DNA from: Clostridia bacterium
GTDB lineage: Bacteria; Bacillota_E; SLMV01; PUMD01
Assembly: GCA_003562655.1 (NCBI GenBank)
Contig: PWUC01000244.1
Location: 1 to 6,147, forward strand
Reading direction: 5' to 3'
Length of the DNA stretch: 6,147 bases
This document shows, in pieces, positions 1 to 6,084 of the stretch (the first letter of the stretch is position 1; each line of letters begins with the position of its first letter). The notes beneath the pieces were generated by a model. That model searched no databases. It was not told where the DNA came from and saw only the letters and a list, made by a program, of their open reading frames with translations. The position numbers were made by a program, and so were the translations under genes.

Positions 1-195
1 AGGTTCTCGATTATCGAGACGCGGAGGAGTAACTGCGCGGGGAGTGTTGGAGAGCAGCGAGACACGCAGAAAGGAAATCGCCGCTGATGCTCTCCGAGGA
101 GGTGTGTCTATGAAACGGCGCTGAATCGCCGGATGCGGACCCGCATGGCCGGTGGTGTGGGGGGACGGCGGGGGTGACCCCGCCTCCTACCTGAT
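1..195 (+). mobile_element. Group II intron (IIC-like), 3' portion
   Basis: The left edge carries the 3' end of a self-splicing group II intron; its 5' part, and any reverse transcriptase gene, lie outside the window. Domains V and VI are recognisable at 123-195 (separate entry). Upstream of them are two strong stem-loops. One is a 15-base palindrome at 5-19 (TCTCGAT, T, ATCGAGA). The other is a long hairpin in which GGAGAGCAGCG (49-59) pairs with CGCTGATGCTCTCC (82-95), leaving a two-base bulge. These probably belong to domain IV, the usual site of the intron-encoded protein. A frame ending VLDYRDAEE with TAA at 30-32 could be the tail of that protein, but nine residues are too few to recognise. 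The presumed 3' splice end is near 195, where the sequence ends in AT, fitting the usual A-pyrimidine end. Intron identity is fairly sure; completeness and activity cannot be judged. Confidence 0.62.
123..195 (+). ncRNA. Group II intron domains V and VI (catalytic RNA)
   Basis: Positions 123-156 form a 34-base element matching domain V. An outer stem pairs CGCCGG with CCGGTG. A two-base bulge GG sits on the 3' side, and an inner stem ATGCG/CGCAT closes a four-base loop. The triad position reads CGC, as in group IIC introns, rather than the AGC common in other classes. The loop is GACC rather than the usual GNRA, which is odd and may mean a weakened element. Domain VI follows with a perfect stem GGCGGGG (167-173) and CCCCGCC (178-184) closed by a GTGA tetraloop. 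A lower stem GGA/TCC continues to an unpaired A near 189 that could be the branch-point adenosine. The length and the bulge make the identification good. Splicing competence is unknown because the remaining domains are outside the window. Confidence 0.72.
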
Positions 196-257
196 ATGTA
201 GGGAGGCAATCTATTCAGCCCCAAGTGTTTGGGCACGATAAGTCAAAAAAGTCAAGG

Positions 258-293
258 GTGCCTTTTGGGTAGAGTGGCGGTAGAGGAAGGCAC
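258..293. repeat. Inverted repeat between intron and IS66 remnant
   Basis: GTGCCTT (258-264) and AAGGCAC (287-293) form a perfect 7-base inverted repeat with a 22-base spacer, extendable by two G-T pairs. It lies in the 166-base non-coding gap between the intron end and the transposase stop codon. It is not followed by a T-run on the + strand, so a rho-independent terminator is not supported. It does not begin with the GTAA expected of IS66 terminal repeats. It may be chance or a remnant of an element end. Confidence 0.25.
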
Positions 294-361
294 GATGAAA
301 CTGTTTTACGGAATGGAGTTGGTCAGGGTCACCGCGTCATGGTCGGGACGAAAGGTTTGGG

Positions 362-592
362 CTAGGATAGACAGTGTAGGGCTTCGATGGGTCTGAATGC
401 GCATTTGCAGGCAGTCGAGATGTAGCTGCGTATGCGGTAGAAGCGTTGGGCAGCGATGTCGGTCCGGAAGCCACCACTGATCTTCTGTTTCACGTTGGCC
501 ATGCGAAGGTCTTGCTCAGCCTGGTTATTGGTGAAGGCGGAAGTCATCGACAAACCGCAGAGCCTCTTCCTGACGGATTGAAGCAGATGACC
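362..592 (-). pseudogene. IS66-family transposase, C-terminal remnant (frameshifted)
   Basis: The - strand encodes the end of the DDE transposase (TnpC) of an IS66-family insertion sequence. From about 535 down to the TAG at 362-364 the frame reads AFTNNQAEQDLRM, then VKQKISGGFRT, then YRIRSYISTA. This is the conserved IS66 C-terminal block, and the E of NNQAE is normally the third catalytic acidic residue. Upstream, the homologous text moves to another frame: IRQEEALRFVDDF lies at about 540-578. The two meet at 535-540, where a Pro codon and neighbouring bases seem to be missing. A further frame gives HLLQS at 575-589, suggesting a second shift. Everything N-terminal of this is absent, including the catalytic Asp residues, so it cannot be functional. 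Any start codon inside the last frame is an artefact. It is divergently placed against the ATPase remnant and meets it at about 590. No IS66 terminal repeat was found. Confidence 0.85.
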
Positions 593-1291
593 TTACCCGA
601 AACATCGCACCCGGAAACCTCTATCCCTCCGGAAAGATAACAGAATGCACCGCCCGGCTGCAGTTCATCGTGCAAAACCGTGTCTTTGGTGTCATTACCG
701 GAGATGTGGGAGCTGGAAAGTCCACCGCACTGCGAAAGCCCCGCCACAGCCTCAACCCCAGTGATCACCGGTTCCTTTACCTGACCCGCTCCTCGTTGGG
801 TCCCAGGGACCTCTACAGGGAACTCCTGCACCGGCAGCGGGGCATCACCATCGTGGTGGTCATCGATGAAGCACATCTTTGGGACACGCTCAGGCTGGAG
901 GAGGTTCGATTCCTGACCAACTTCGGCATTGATGCTGCATCACCTCTGGCCCTCATCCTCGCCTGAACTGAGGCAACACCTCAAGTTCCAAAAACACACC
1001 GCCATCCGGCAAAGAGCCGAGGTGTGGTTTCATCTCGAGGGCATGATGCCCGAAGAGATCGAACAATACATCCATCACCAGCTGAAGATCGTCGGTGGGG
1101 ATCCACACGTGTTCTCCGATGCGGCCATCGACAAGCTCCATCGGAACACCCAGGGGATCCCACGGCGCATCAACAACCGATGCCGGGCGGCCCTACTGGA
1201 TGCCTACATGCGGGACAGGACCATCGTGGAGGAGCAAACCATAGACAGGCTCATCAACGAGTTTGCCAACGATATCGACATCGCTAACTGA
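589..1291 (+). pseudogene. ExeA/TniB-like transposition AAA ATPase, truncated and frameshifted
   Basis: This is a remnant of the ATP-binding helper protein that accompanies rve-type transposases in several bacterial transposons (ExeA-like/TniB-like AAA ATPase); in such elements it aids target selection by the transposase. Homology-like text starts abruptly at LTRNIAPGNLYPSGK (from 592), so about the first 15-20 residues are gone. It continues with ARLQFIVQNRVFGVITGDVG. Walker A is GDVGAGKS (700-723) and Walker B is IVVVIDEAH (about 850-876). Between YRELL and Walker B only a handful of residues occur where such proteins usually have about 30, so an internal deletion is likely. At about 961 the frame reads LALILA then TGA. 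One frame over, PELRQHLKFQKHTAIRQR continues, and a deletion of roughly eight bases encoding VGQ explains the shift. The C-terminal part (PEEIEQYIHHQLK, GIPRRINNRC, ALLDAYMRD) is well kept to the TGA at 1289-1291. The partner transposase is not in the window. Confidence 0.82.
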
Positions 1292-1683
1292 CCACAACCA
1301 CCCGGACCGGTCCCTCTATGTCTTCAGGGTCAAAACAATCTGAGCAGCACGAGGTATAACAGTGCATTTCGCCCACCCACAATGAATGTACTATACATCC
1401 CATGACGGGGGGTGCTACGATCTGCACCGCGGTGTGAACCTGGAGGCGCCCGATCCCGACCTGGCCTGCGTTCCGGCAGATTGATCGCCGAGTTGATGGG
1501 GAAGGCCGGGACGGACGCGCATCCCCCGTTACTGTACGGGTTGTGGTAAAAGGCGCGGCGCGCAGTCAACATCCATCAACCGTTCATTCCATGGCACGAA
1601 ACGTAAGGCTGGGACCAGGAACTGGTGCAGGCTCTTCCCCTGGCAACACGATACTTGCCTGGGGAGATCTGGTTGCCTGGGAG
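1292..1683. other. Non-coding or unrecognised interval
   Basis: About 390 bases with no gene I can support on either strand. Open frames are short and lack a convincing ribosome binding site. On the + strand, short stretches look protein-like in alternating frames (YYTSHDGGCYDLHRGV near 1389-1436, then GRLIAELMGKAGTDAHPP near 1477-1530), so a heavily decayed gene is possible but unproven. No tRNA, no T-run terminator and no clear transposon end was seen. Confidence 0.4.
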
Positions 1684-1899
1684 TCAGGACTCCTCGCCTT
1701 TGTCCCTGCGGTCGGGATCTATGCAGCAGGGTTTCCGGTTGCACGTTTCCCCGGCATCTGCGCAGCCCACCGATCCCTGGCCGGTGATGATTATTTTCAA
1801 TGTGTTGTTGCCACCGAGGACAAGACCGACGATGATCCCCAATGCTACCCCGATTCCGAAGCCGCTGCCTATGGAACTGGTCTTCCTGCTTTCTGACAT
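1684..1899 (-). CDS. Small glycine-rich single-span membrane protein, 71 aa
   Basis: The ATG at 1897-1899 is chosen over an upstream ATG at 2013 because a strong Shine-Dalgarno (GGGAGGGGG, 1909-1917) sits nine bases before it. The residues before it also look like untranslated sequence. The product starts MSESRKTSSIGSG, a short charged and polar head. A hydrophobic glycine-rich span GIGVALGIIVGLVLG (about residues 15-29) follows with GxxxG spacing, typical of glycine-zipper membrane peptides. Related small proteins often have a second span beginning NIALGI. Here the corresponding part reads NNTLKIIITGQGSVGCADAG, which keeps the glycine spacing but gains polar residues and Cys. The tail has CNRKPCC and a charged end with TGA at 1684-1686. 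It has no operon partner: both flanks are empty. Function is unknown. It could be a real orphan gene or a diverging remnant. The span and ribosome binding site are visible; the family link is inference. Confidence 0.55.
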   Translation of the reverse strand: MSESRKTSSIGSGFGIGVALGIIVGLVLGGNNTLKIIITGQGSVGCADAGETCNRKPCCIDPDRRDKGEES

Positions 1900-1908
1900 C
1901 CGCTGTGT

Positions 1909-1917
1909 CCCCCTCCC
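1909..1917 (-). promoter_or_regulatory. Shine-Dalgarno for the 71-aa membrane protein
   Basis: GGGAGGGGG on the - strand lies nine bases upstream of the ATG at 1897-1899 and decides this start against the longer in-frame alternative at 2013. No promoter could be assigned with confidence. Confidence 0.5.
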
Positions 1918-2340
1918 GTGAAGGCTTATGATTGCAGCGACATGGAATCTGCCCGGAGGTGGATCGTCCCATGGCTGGTTTGCCCGGACATCCCCGGAGG
2001 GGCGAGTCTCCATAATCCTTCTTCCATGTCACCACACATCAATTTTACAGGACCTTTGGGAATATCCATAGAGGGAGCCGGGGGAGACTGCGTATTTCAG
2101 AAGACGAGATCACTGGTGGGAGGGGAGAACATGCCCAGAAAGCTATGTCATACAGCTGTCACACCCTGCGTATATCATTGAGGAAATCTCCTTGAATTGT
2201 GTCCTGATTCCAGATAAAGGCGTTCCCGCGGGAGGGGTTCGCAGTTGCATCCATGTTACAGGAGGGGGAGGGGTTCAGACCGGAAATGGGGCGTTGCAGA
2301 TGAAGACTGTCAGGTAGGCTTCCCGAAGGGTGGTCAGTGG
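1918..2340. other. Non-coding or unrecognised interval
   Basis: About 420 bases without a supportable gene. On the + strand a 16-codon frame MPRKLCHTAVTPCVYH (2131-2181) follows a purine run (GGGAGGGGAGAAC), but it is too short and unlike anything I know. The bases just before 2340 are where the Walker A region of the following helicase should be, and I could not recover it in any frame. A 10-base direct repeat GGAGGGGTTC occurs at 2231-2240 and 2267-2276; it is purine-rich and may be chance. Confidence 0.4.
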
Positions 2341-3725
2341 TGCACCGGATCACCGTCCCCGGGAAAGAGCCTCGGGCAGCAGGAAGATCACCGCTGGTCC
2401 CATATGCTGAGAACCGCGGCGCCGGATAAGAAGGTCGGCAGGATCGATGGATCCGTTGCGAGGAGCAGTCTGCTGAATGTGCTGAGAAACTCCTCGCTGG
2501 TGGTGATGACTCCCGATATCATCCACGCGTGGGTGCTGCCCTCCCTGGGATAACTGGCCGTTCGGAGCTTCCTGAAGATCCGCCCGGTGGGATTCACAAC
2601 TACACTGGGGTCTTTCGGATCCAATGCCGCCCTCGTGTTCCGCAGGCCTCAGCATGTCCTGGACCTTCGGGGCAATGCCTCGGTGCGGTTCACGTGTGCC
2701 TCGGCAACCATTTCCGACCCGGCCGATTACCTGGCGGCCCTCTTCGGTCGCCAGTTTTCCCTGGTTGGAGAGGACCTCGATACCTCTCTCCGTCACGATG
2801 TGACCATCGAACTCGTTCGCCCACGCGAGGGGGAGGAGTCCCTCGGTGCGGCGGCAGCTCTTTTGACTAGGCTCAGCGAACGGGACCATGGACGATTCCT
2901 CGCCTTCGTAGACAGCACGAAGCAGGCGTAACTCAATGCTCCATCGTGTCCAGGCGAGGAGGGGGCAGGGGCGAGGACTACCGGGACTGGCAGGAGCGCC
3001 TTGATATTTTTCCCGGCCGGGCCGGGTATGAGGAGTATGATCGCAATGCCATCCTCCAGAGGCTTCAGAGCGGTCAGCTCAGCGGCGTTGTCAGCATAGT
3101 GCCCTCGAGCTGGGCATCGACACTGCGCACCTGACCACGGGATTCTCATGGGCGTTCCCCATTCTTCCACGAGCCTGTGGCAGCGCATCGGTCGGATCGG
3201 CCGGCACGGCCTTGGCCGAATCCTGGTCGTCAGCACCGGCGATATTCACGAACGAATGGGAGGGTGCCCTCTACCTGGAGAACCGGCGAATCCAGTACAT
3301 CCATTCCATGTGCCTGACCCGGCCCCTGACGGGGAACATGACCTTCGGCAGGGGGGCGTGCCAACAGCTCCTCAGGTTCCGAAAGGCTCATTGCCGGCAT
3401 TGGCCGGTCTTCCGATGCGGTGGAGTTTTACTCCAACGTTGCCTGGCCCGAGGGCTTTCCGGATCTATGCCGATCCGAGCGCACCGGGGAGATCCCGGTG
3501 GACCTGCAGGCCATGAAGGCCGAGGCCGGCGAGGGTCCCCACCTGACGTATCCGCTTCGGGACATCGAATCCCAGTTCGAGGTGCAGATGTCCCGGGCTC
3601 CAGACATACAGAGGATGGGGAGCCTGTCATATGGGCAGTTGATGAGGGAGGCGTATCCGGGTGCAGTGTACCATTACGGGGCCAACTGCTACCGGGTTTC
3701 GTTGCAGGGTGGCTGCAGTCAGTAG
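2341..3725 (+). pseudogene. Superfamily 2 DEAD/DEAH-type DNA helicase, multiply frameshifted remnant
   Basis: Conserved helicase text can be read across all three + frames. From about 2371: a motif Ia-like KSLGQQEDHRW, KVGRIDGSV, then SLVVMTPDIIHAWVLPSLG (motif Ib region) to an in-frame TAA at 2551. Next come LAVRSFLKIRPVG, IHNYTGVF in another frame (about 2591-2614) and GSNAALVFRRPQHVLDL. Motif III appears as FTCASATISDPADYL, then RFLAFVDSTKQA up to TAA at 2929. A new frame gives SRRGGGRGEDYRDW and FPGRAGYEEYDRNAILQRL. ALELGIDTAHLTTGF (3101-3145) and motif VI, SLWQRIGRIGRHG (about 3172-3210), follow in two further frames. GALYLENRRIQYIHSM and PDGEHDLRQGG lead to a last long frame (about 3355-3725) with WPEGFPDLCRSERTGEIP and GSLSYGQLMREAYPGAVYHY. 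The Asp-Glu of the DExH box before IHNY is missing, consistent with a deletion of about seven bases. Walker A is not found and the C-terminus is cut at about 3722. The family resembles large MrfA/DUF1998-associated bacterial helicases; this placement is tentative. Confidence 0.85.
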
Positions 3726-3782
3726 GTGCCCCACAGGATCCAGTTTTCCGCATCCGCTTCCACTTCTCCCTATCGCTCCGCC

Positions 3783-4175
3783 TCATCCCCCGCGCAGCTG
3801 ATCGAGGATTACCTGGAGCGGCCAATAGACCCGGGCCGCTCGAATCTGCTCCTTCTCGGTATCGATATCGTAGCAGTCAACGAGGCGATAGCTCACCTGC
3901 CTCCCTGTGGCTGCGACCCCGTGGAACTCCCCCACATGGGTGCCGGAGACGACGGCTTTAGAACAGGCGTGGCCTCGCCGATCAACATGTTGGCCGCCTG
4001 TACTCTGGCATCAAAGGCCTTGCGGTAGACGTGTTGGAGCATGCGTCGCACCTCGTCTCTACCCCGGACCTCCTCCCCGGTGGTCACAATCGAATAGACG
4101 GCATTGGGTGCACCAAATTCCAACCCTTCGGGTCTGGTACCCCTCCATGGTTCGTCGTGTCGCCTCAACCGACAT
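3783..4175 (-). pseudogene. SnoaL/NTF2-like (ester cyclase fold) protein, two frameshifts
   Basis: The reconstructed product is about 130 residues, the usual size of SnoaL-like alpha+beta barrel proteins, which include polyketide cyclases, isomerases and many uncharacterised members. It starts at ATG 4173-4175 with MSVEATRRTMEGYQTR, preceded by AAGGGGGG (4183-4190) as ribosome binding site. A first shift at about 4128-4140 leads to PEGLEFGAPNAVYSIVTTGE, then VRGRDEVRRMLQHVY, KAFDARVQAANMLIGEA and TPVL. At 3956-3959 the text GTTCTAAAGCC appears to lack one base. The next frame continues AVVSGTHVGEFHGVAATGRQ, VSYRLVDCYDIDTEKEQI and RAARVYWPLQVILDQLRGG, with TGA at 3783-3785. It is the last gene of the - strand series, 24 bases after the preceding stop, and lies tail-to-tail with the helicase remnant. 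The fold assignment is by motif resemblance (TGEEVRG, THVGEF, ATGR); the substrate is unknown. Confidence 0.83.
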
Positions 4176-4182
4176 CCTCTCG

Positions 4183-4190
4183 CCCCCCTT
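4183..4190 (-). promoter_or_regulatory. Shine-Dalgarno of the SnoaL-like pseudogene
   Basis: AAGGGGGG on the - strand lies seven bases upstream of the ATG at 4173-4175, inside the 24-base gap after the TAG at 4200-4202. It fixes the start of the SnoaL-like frame and supports co-translation with the gene before it. Confidence 0.5.
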
Positions 4191-4199
4191 TCAGTTTGA

Positions 4200-4460
4200 C
4201 TAGAGCCGCGCATAGTCCGGGCCTACGCGGAAGGTGACCCCGGACCCAACCACCCGCAGCATCATCTCCTTCGTCGCTACGTACGTCTCCAACCAAACCA
4301 TGTTTCCTGAACCATCCATCCCAAAACTCCGGGTGATCCTGCACGGTTAAACTGTCCCGCGATGGGTGAAGTAGGCCATGCTCCCCGGGCACATCCATCT
4401 CCGATCGTCCCTGAAGCTGGGGTTGATCGAAGGCCCATTGACGGGTGACAGGCGAATCGC
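4200..4460 (-). pseudogene. Unrecognised short protein remnant between amidohydrolase and SnoaL-like gene
   Basis: One - strand frame runs from 4460 to a TAG at 4200-4202 with a single internal stop, TAA at 4347-4349. The downstream part reads naturally as protein: ITRSFGMDGSGNMVWLETY, VATKEMMLRVVGSG, VTFRVGPDYARL. The upstream part (INPSFRDDRRWMCPGSMAYF, THRGTV) also looks protein-like. The gap between the amidohydrolase stop and the SnoaL-like start is the right size for a small gene, and the 24-base spacing with a ribosome binding site fits an operon. I do not recognise the family. An alternative is a shorter intact peptide of 39 codons from an ATG at 4317-4319, but it has no clear ribosome binding site. 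The overlapping 99-codon frame at 4165-4464 is judged a shadow because its text runs through the SnoaL-like start and shows no motif. Confidence 0.38.
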
Positions 4461-4482
4461 TCACGGGCTATGCGCAGCTGTC

Positions 4483-6084
4483 TTATGACCGTTGGTAGAC
4501 AATATGGCCGCCCACTATGGTCAGGTCCACCTTTATGTCCCGGATGGCTTCCGTCTCTACCGCCAGTATATCGTCAGACAATACACACATGTCCGCCAGC
4601 TTTCCGGGTGTCAGCGTCCCTTTGATGTCCTCCTCGAAGCTGGCGTACGCACCCCAGTACGTGTATCCTCTGATCGCTTCGTGGATGGATACCACCTCTT
4701 CCGCCCCCAACTCGGTTTCCCGCTCGGTCCTGCGGGTGACGGCAGCGTATATCCCCACCAGGGGGTTGATATCCACCACCGGGTAGTCCGAGCCGTAGCA
4801 GGCAGGTATTTCATGATTAATGTACGAACGGAAGGGGTAGATGTGACGCACCCTCTCCATCCCCAGGTTGGTCACGTAGCTGTCTCCCAGGTAGTAGACG
4901 AAGGGTGGCTGTGGTGCGGCCACCATCTCCAGGTTTGCCATTCGCTCAAGGAGCACGGTGTCCATGATCCCGCAGTGTTCGATGCGGTGCCGGTGATTCT
5001 GGCGCGGGTGCCGGGCGATTGCCCGTTCGACGGCGTCAAGGGTCATATCGATGGCTCGATCGCCTATGGCATGCACGGCCAGCTGGTACCCGGCCGTGTG
5101 AATACGGCCCACCAGATCATCAAGCTCCTCCTGCTCCAGGTAAGCGGTGCCGCGGTGTTGCTCGTTGATGTAGGGATCACGCATGGCGGCCGTGGCGCCG
5201 CCGATGCTGCCGTCCATGGTGATCTTGTACGGTCCCAGCCTGATCCACTCATCTCCCAGGCCGGTGATCAGGCCCGCCCGCATGGCGTTGGCTCCCACCT
5301 GGACGTGTCCCCGCTCGCGAACACAGAAGTAGACTCTCAACGGCAGGTCCCCGTCCCGCGACGCCTCGATCATGGTGGAGATCATGTTGGCGTCGTCTCC
5401 CGACAGGTCGTGACTGCTGGTGATGCCAAACTGGTGGTAGTAGCGCGCGGTGATGGGGTGGCCACGCCGCCAGCGCTCGCGGCTCACCCGCATGGCCTGC
5501 TTCTTGAGGGGCTGCTGGGCCATCTCCCGCAGCACGCCGGTGAGGCGTCCCCTATGGCGGTCCATGGATCCCGCGGGAGGATCGGGGTCGTCGTCCGCGA
5601 CGCCCACTGCCTCCAAGGCCCGGGAGTTGGCCACGGAGACGTGACCGCAGGTGCGGATGAGGAGCACTGAATTCTCCGGGGCGACCTCGTCCAGGTCCCA
5701 CCGCGTGGGGTGACGCTCCTCCGCCAGTTTCGTCTGGTCATACCCCCGGGCCACAATCCACTCCCCCGGTTCTGATTCCTTGGCTCGCCTGGCGATCTTG
5801 CTCTTGATATCATCGATAGATTTCACCGCCCGGGGTGAGCAATCCACCACGTCCTGCATGACGCCGTGCCGCATGTGGTTGTGAGATTCGACCACGCCGG
5901 GGATGAGACTCCTACCGCAGAGGTCGATGACCCTGGTATCCCGGGTACGGCACGCGAGCACTTCCTCGTCGCTTCCTACCCGCAGGATGCGGCCGTTTCG
6001 GACCGCCACAGCTGCGGTTTCCGGCATGTCCTCGCGCGCCGTCAGCACTCTACCACCTGTGAGAATCAGATCCGCCTCCGACAT
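4483..6084 (-). CDS. YtcJ-like metal-dependent amidohydrolase (Amidohydro_3), 533 aa
   Basis: A complete enzyme of the YtcJ / N-substituted formamide deformylase-like branch of the amidohydrolase superfamily, which hydrolyses amide or related C-N bonds using metal in a TIM barrel. The N-terminal beta-sandwich strand reads ADLILTGGRVLTARED. SLIPGVVESHNH at residues 59-70 gives the first metal site, H68 and H70. YKITMDGSIGG (286-296) is the conserved Lys and DGS segment of this family. Further metal and substrate ligands are H338 in LAVHAIGDRA, H370 in HRIEHCG and D433 in YGSDYPV. The C-terminus GTLTPGKLADMCVLSDD (489-505) closes the sandwich domain and is typical. About 530 residues is normal for the family. 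No signal peptide or membrane span is seen, so it is probably cytoplasmic. The ATG at 6082-6084 has GGGAGG (6093-6098) eight bases upstream. It heads the - strand series with the unknown remnant and the SnoaL-like pseudogene. Substrate cannot be told from sequence. Confidence 0.93.
   Translation of the reverse strand: MSEADLILTGGRVLTAREDMPETAAVAVRNGRILRVGSDEEVLACRTRDTRVIDLCGRSLIPGVVESHNHMRHGVMQDVVDCSPRAVKSIDDIKSKIARRAKESEPGEWIVARGYDQTKLAEERHPTRWDLDEVAPENSVLLIRTCGHVSVANSRALEAVGVADDDPDPPAGSMDRHRGRLTGVLREMAQQPLKKQAMRVSRERWRRGHPITARYYHQFGITSSHDLSGDDANMISTMIEASRDGDLPLRVYFCVRERGHVQVGANAMRAGLITGLGDEWIRLGPYKITMDGSIGGATAAMRDPYINEQHRGTAYLEQEELDDLVGRIHTAGYQLAVHAIGDRAIDMTLDAVERAIARHPRQNHRHRIEHCGIMDTVLLERMANLEMVAAPQPPFVYYLGDSYVTNLGMERVRHIYPFRSYINHEIPACYGSDYPVVDINPLVGIYAAVTRRTERETELGAEEVVSIHEAIRGYTYWGAYASFEEDIKGTLTPGKLADMCVLSDDILAVETEAIRDIKVDLTIVGGHIVYQRS

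Noticed and set aside
544..876. 110-codon open frame on the - strand
   Set aside because: It is antisense to the ATPase Walker A and B region and is a shadow frame.
1529..2035. 168-codon open frame on the - strand
   Set aside because: It overlaps the small membrane gene in another frame, is rich in Arg, Gln and His, and has no motif or hydrophobic core.
2131..2181. 16-codon peptide MPRKLCHTAVTPCVYH after a purine-rich stretch
   Set aside because: It is too short and unlike any known leader peptide, and purine runs are common throughout this window.
2356..2385. TGSPSPGKSL as a literal Walker A (GxxxxGKS) match
   Set aside because: It lies only about 25 residues before KVGRIDGSV and is followed by LGQQEDHRW, which fits helicase motif Ia. 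The P-loop would have to be much further upstream, so the pattern match is probably coincidental.
2350..2889. 179-codon open frame on the - strand
   Set aside because: It is antisense to clear helicase text (MTPDIIHAW, ASATISDP) and has no recognisable domain.
3212..3961. 249-codon open frame on the + strand
   Set aside because: Only its first part (GALYLENRRIQYIHSM) is helicase text. The rest is Arg/Pro/Ser-rich shadow that runs through the end of the helicase remnant and into the antisense of the SnoaL-like gene.
4492..5670. 392-codon open frame on the + strand
   Set aside because: It lies entirely antisense to the amidohydrolase, whose motifs and ribosome binding site are clear. The + strand text has no motif and is His/Val/Gly-rich, as expected from the complement of a GC-rich gene.
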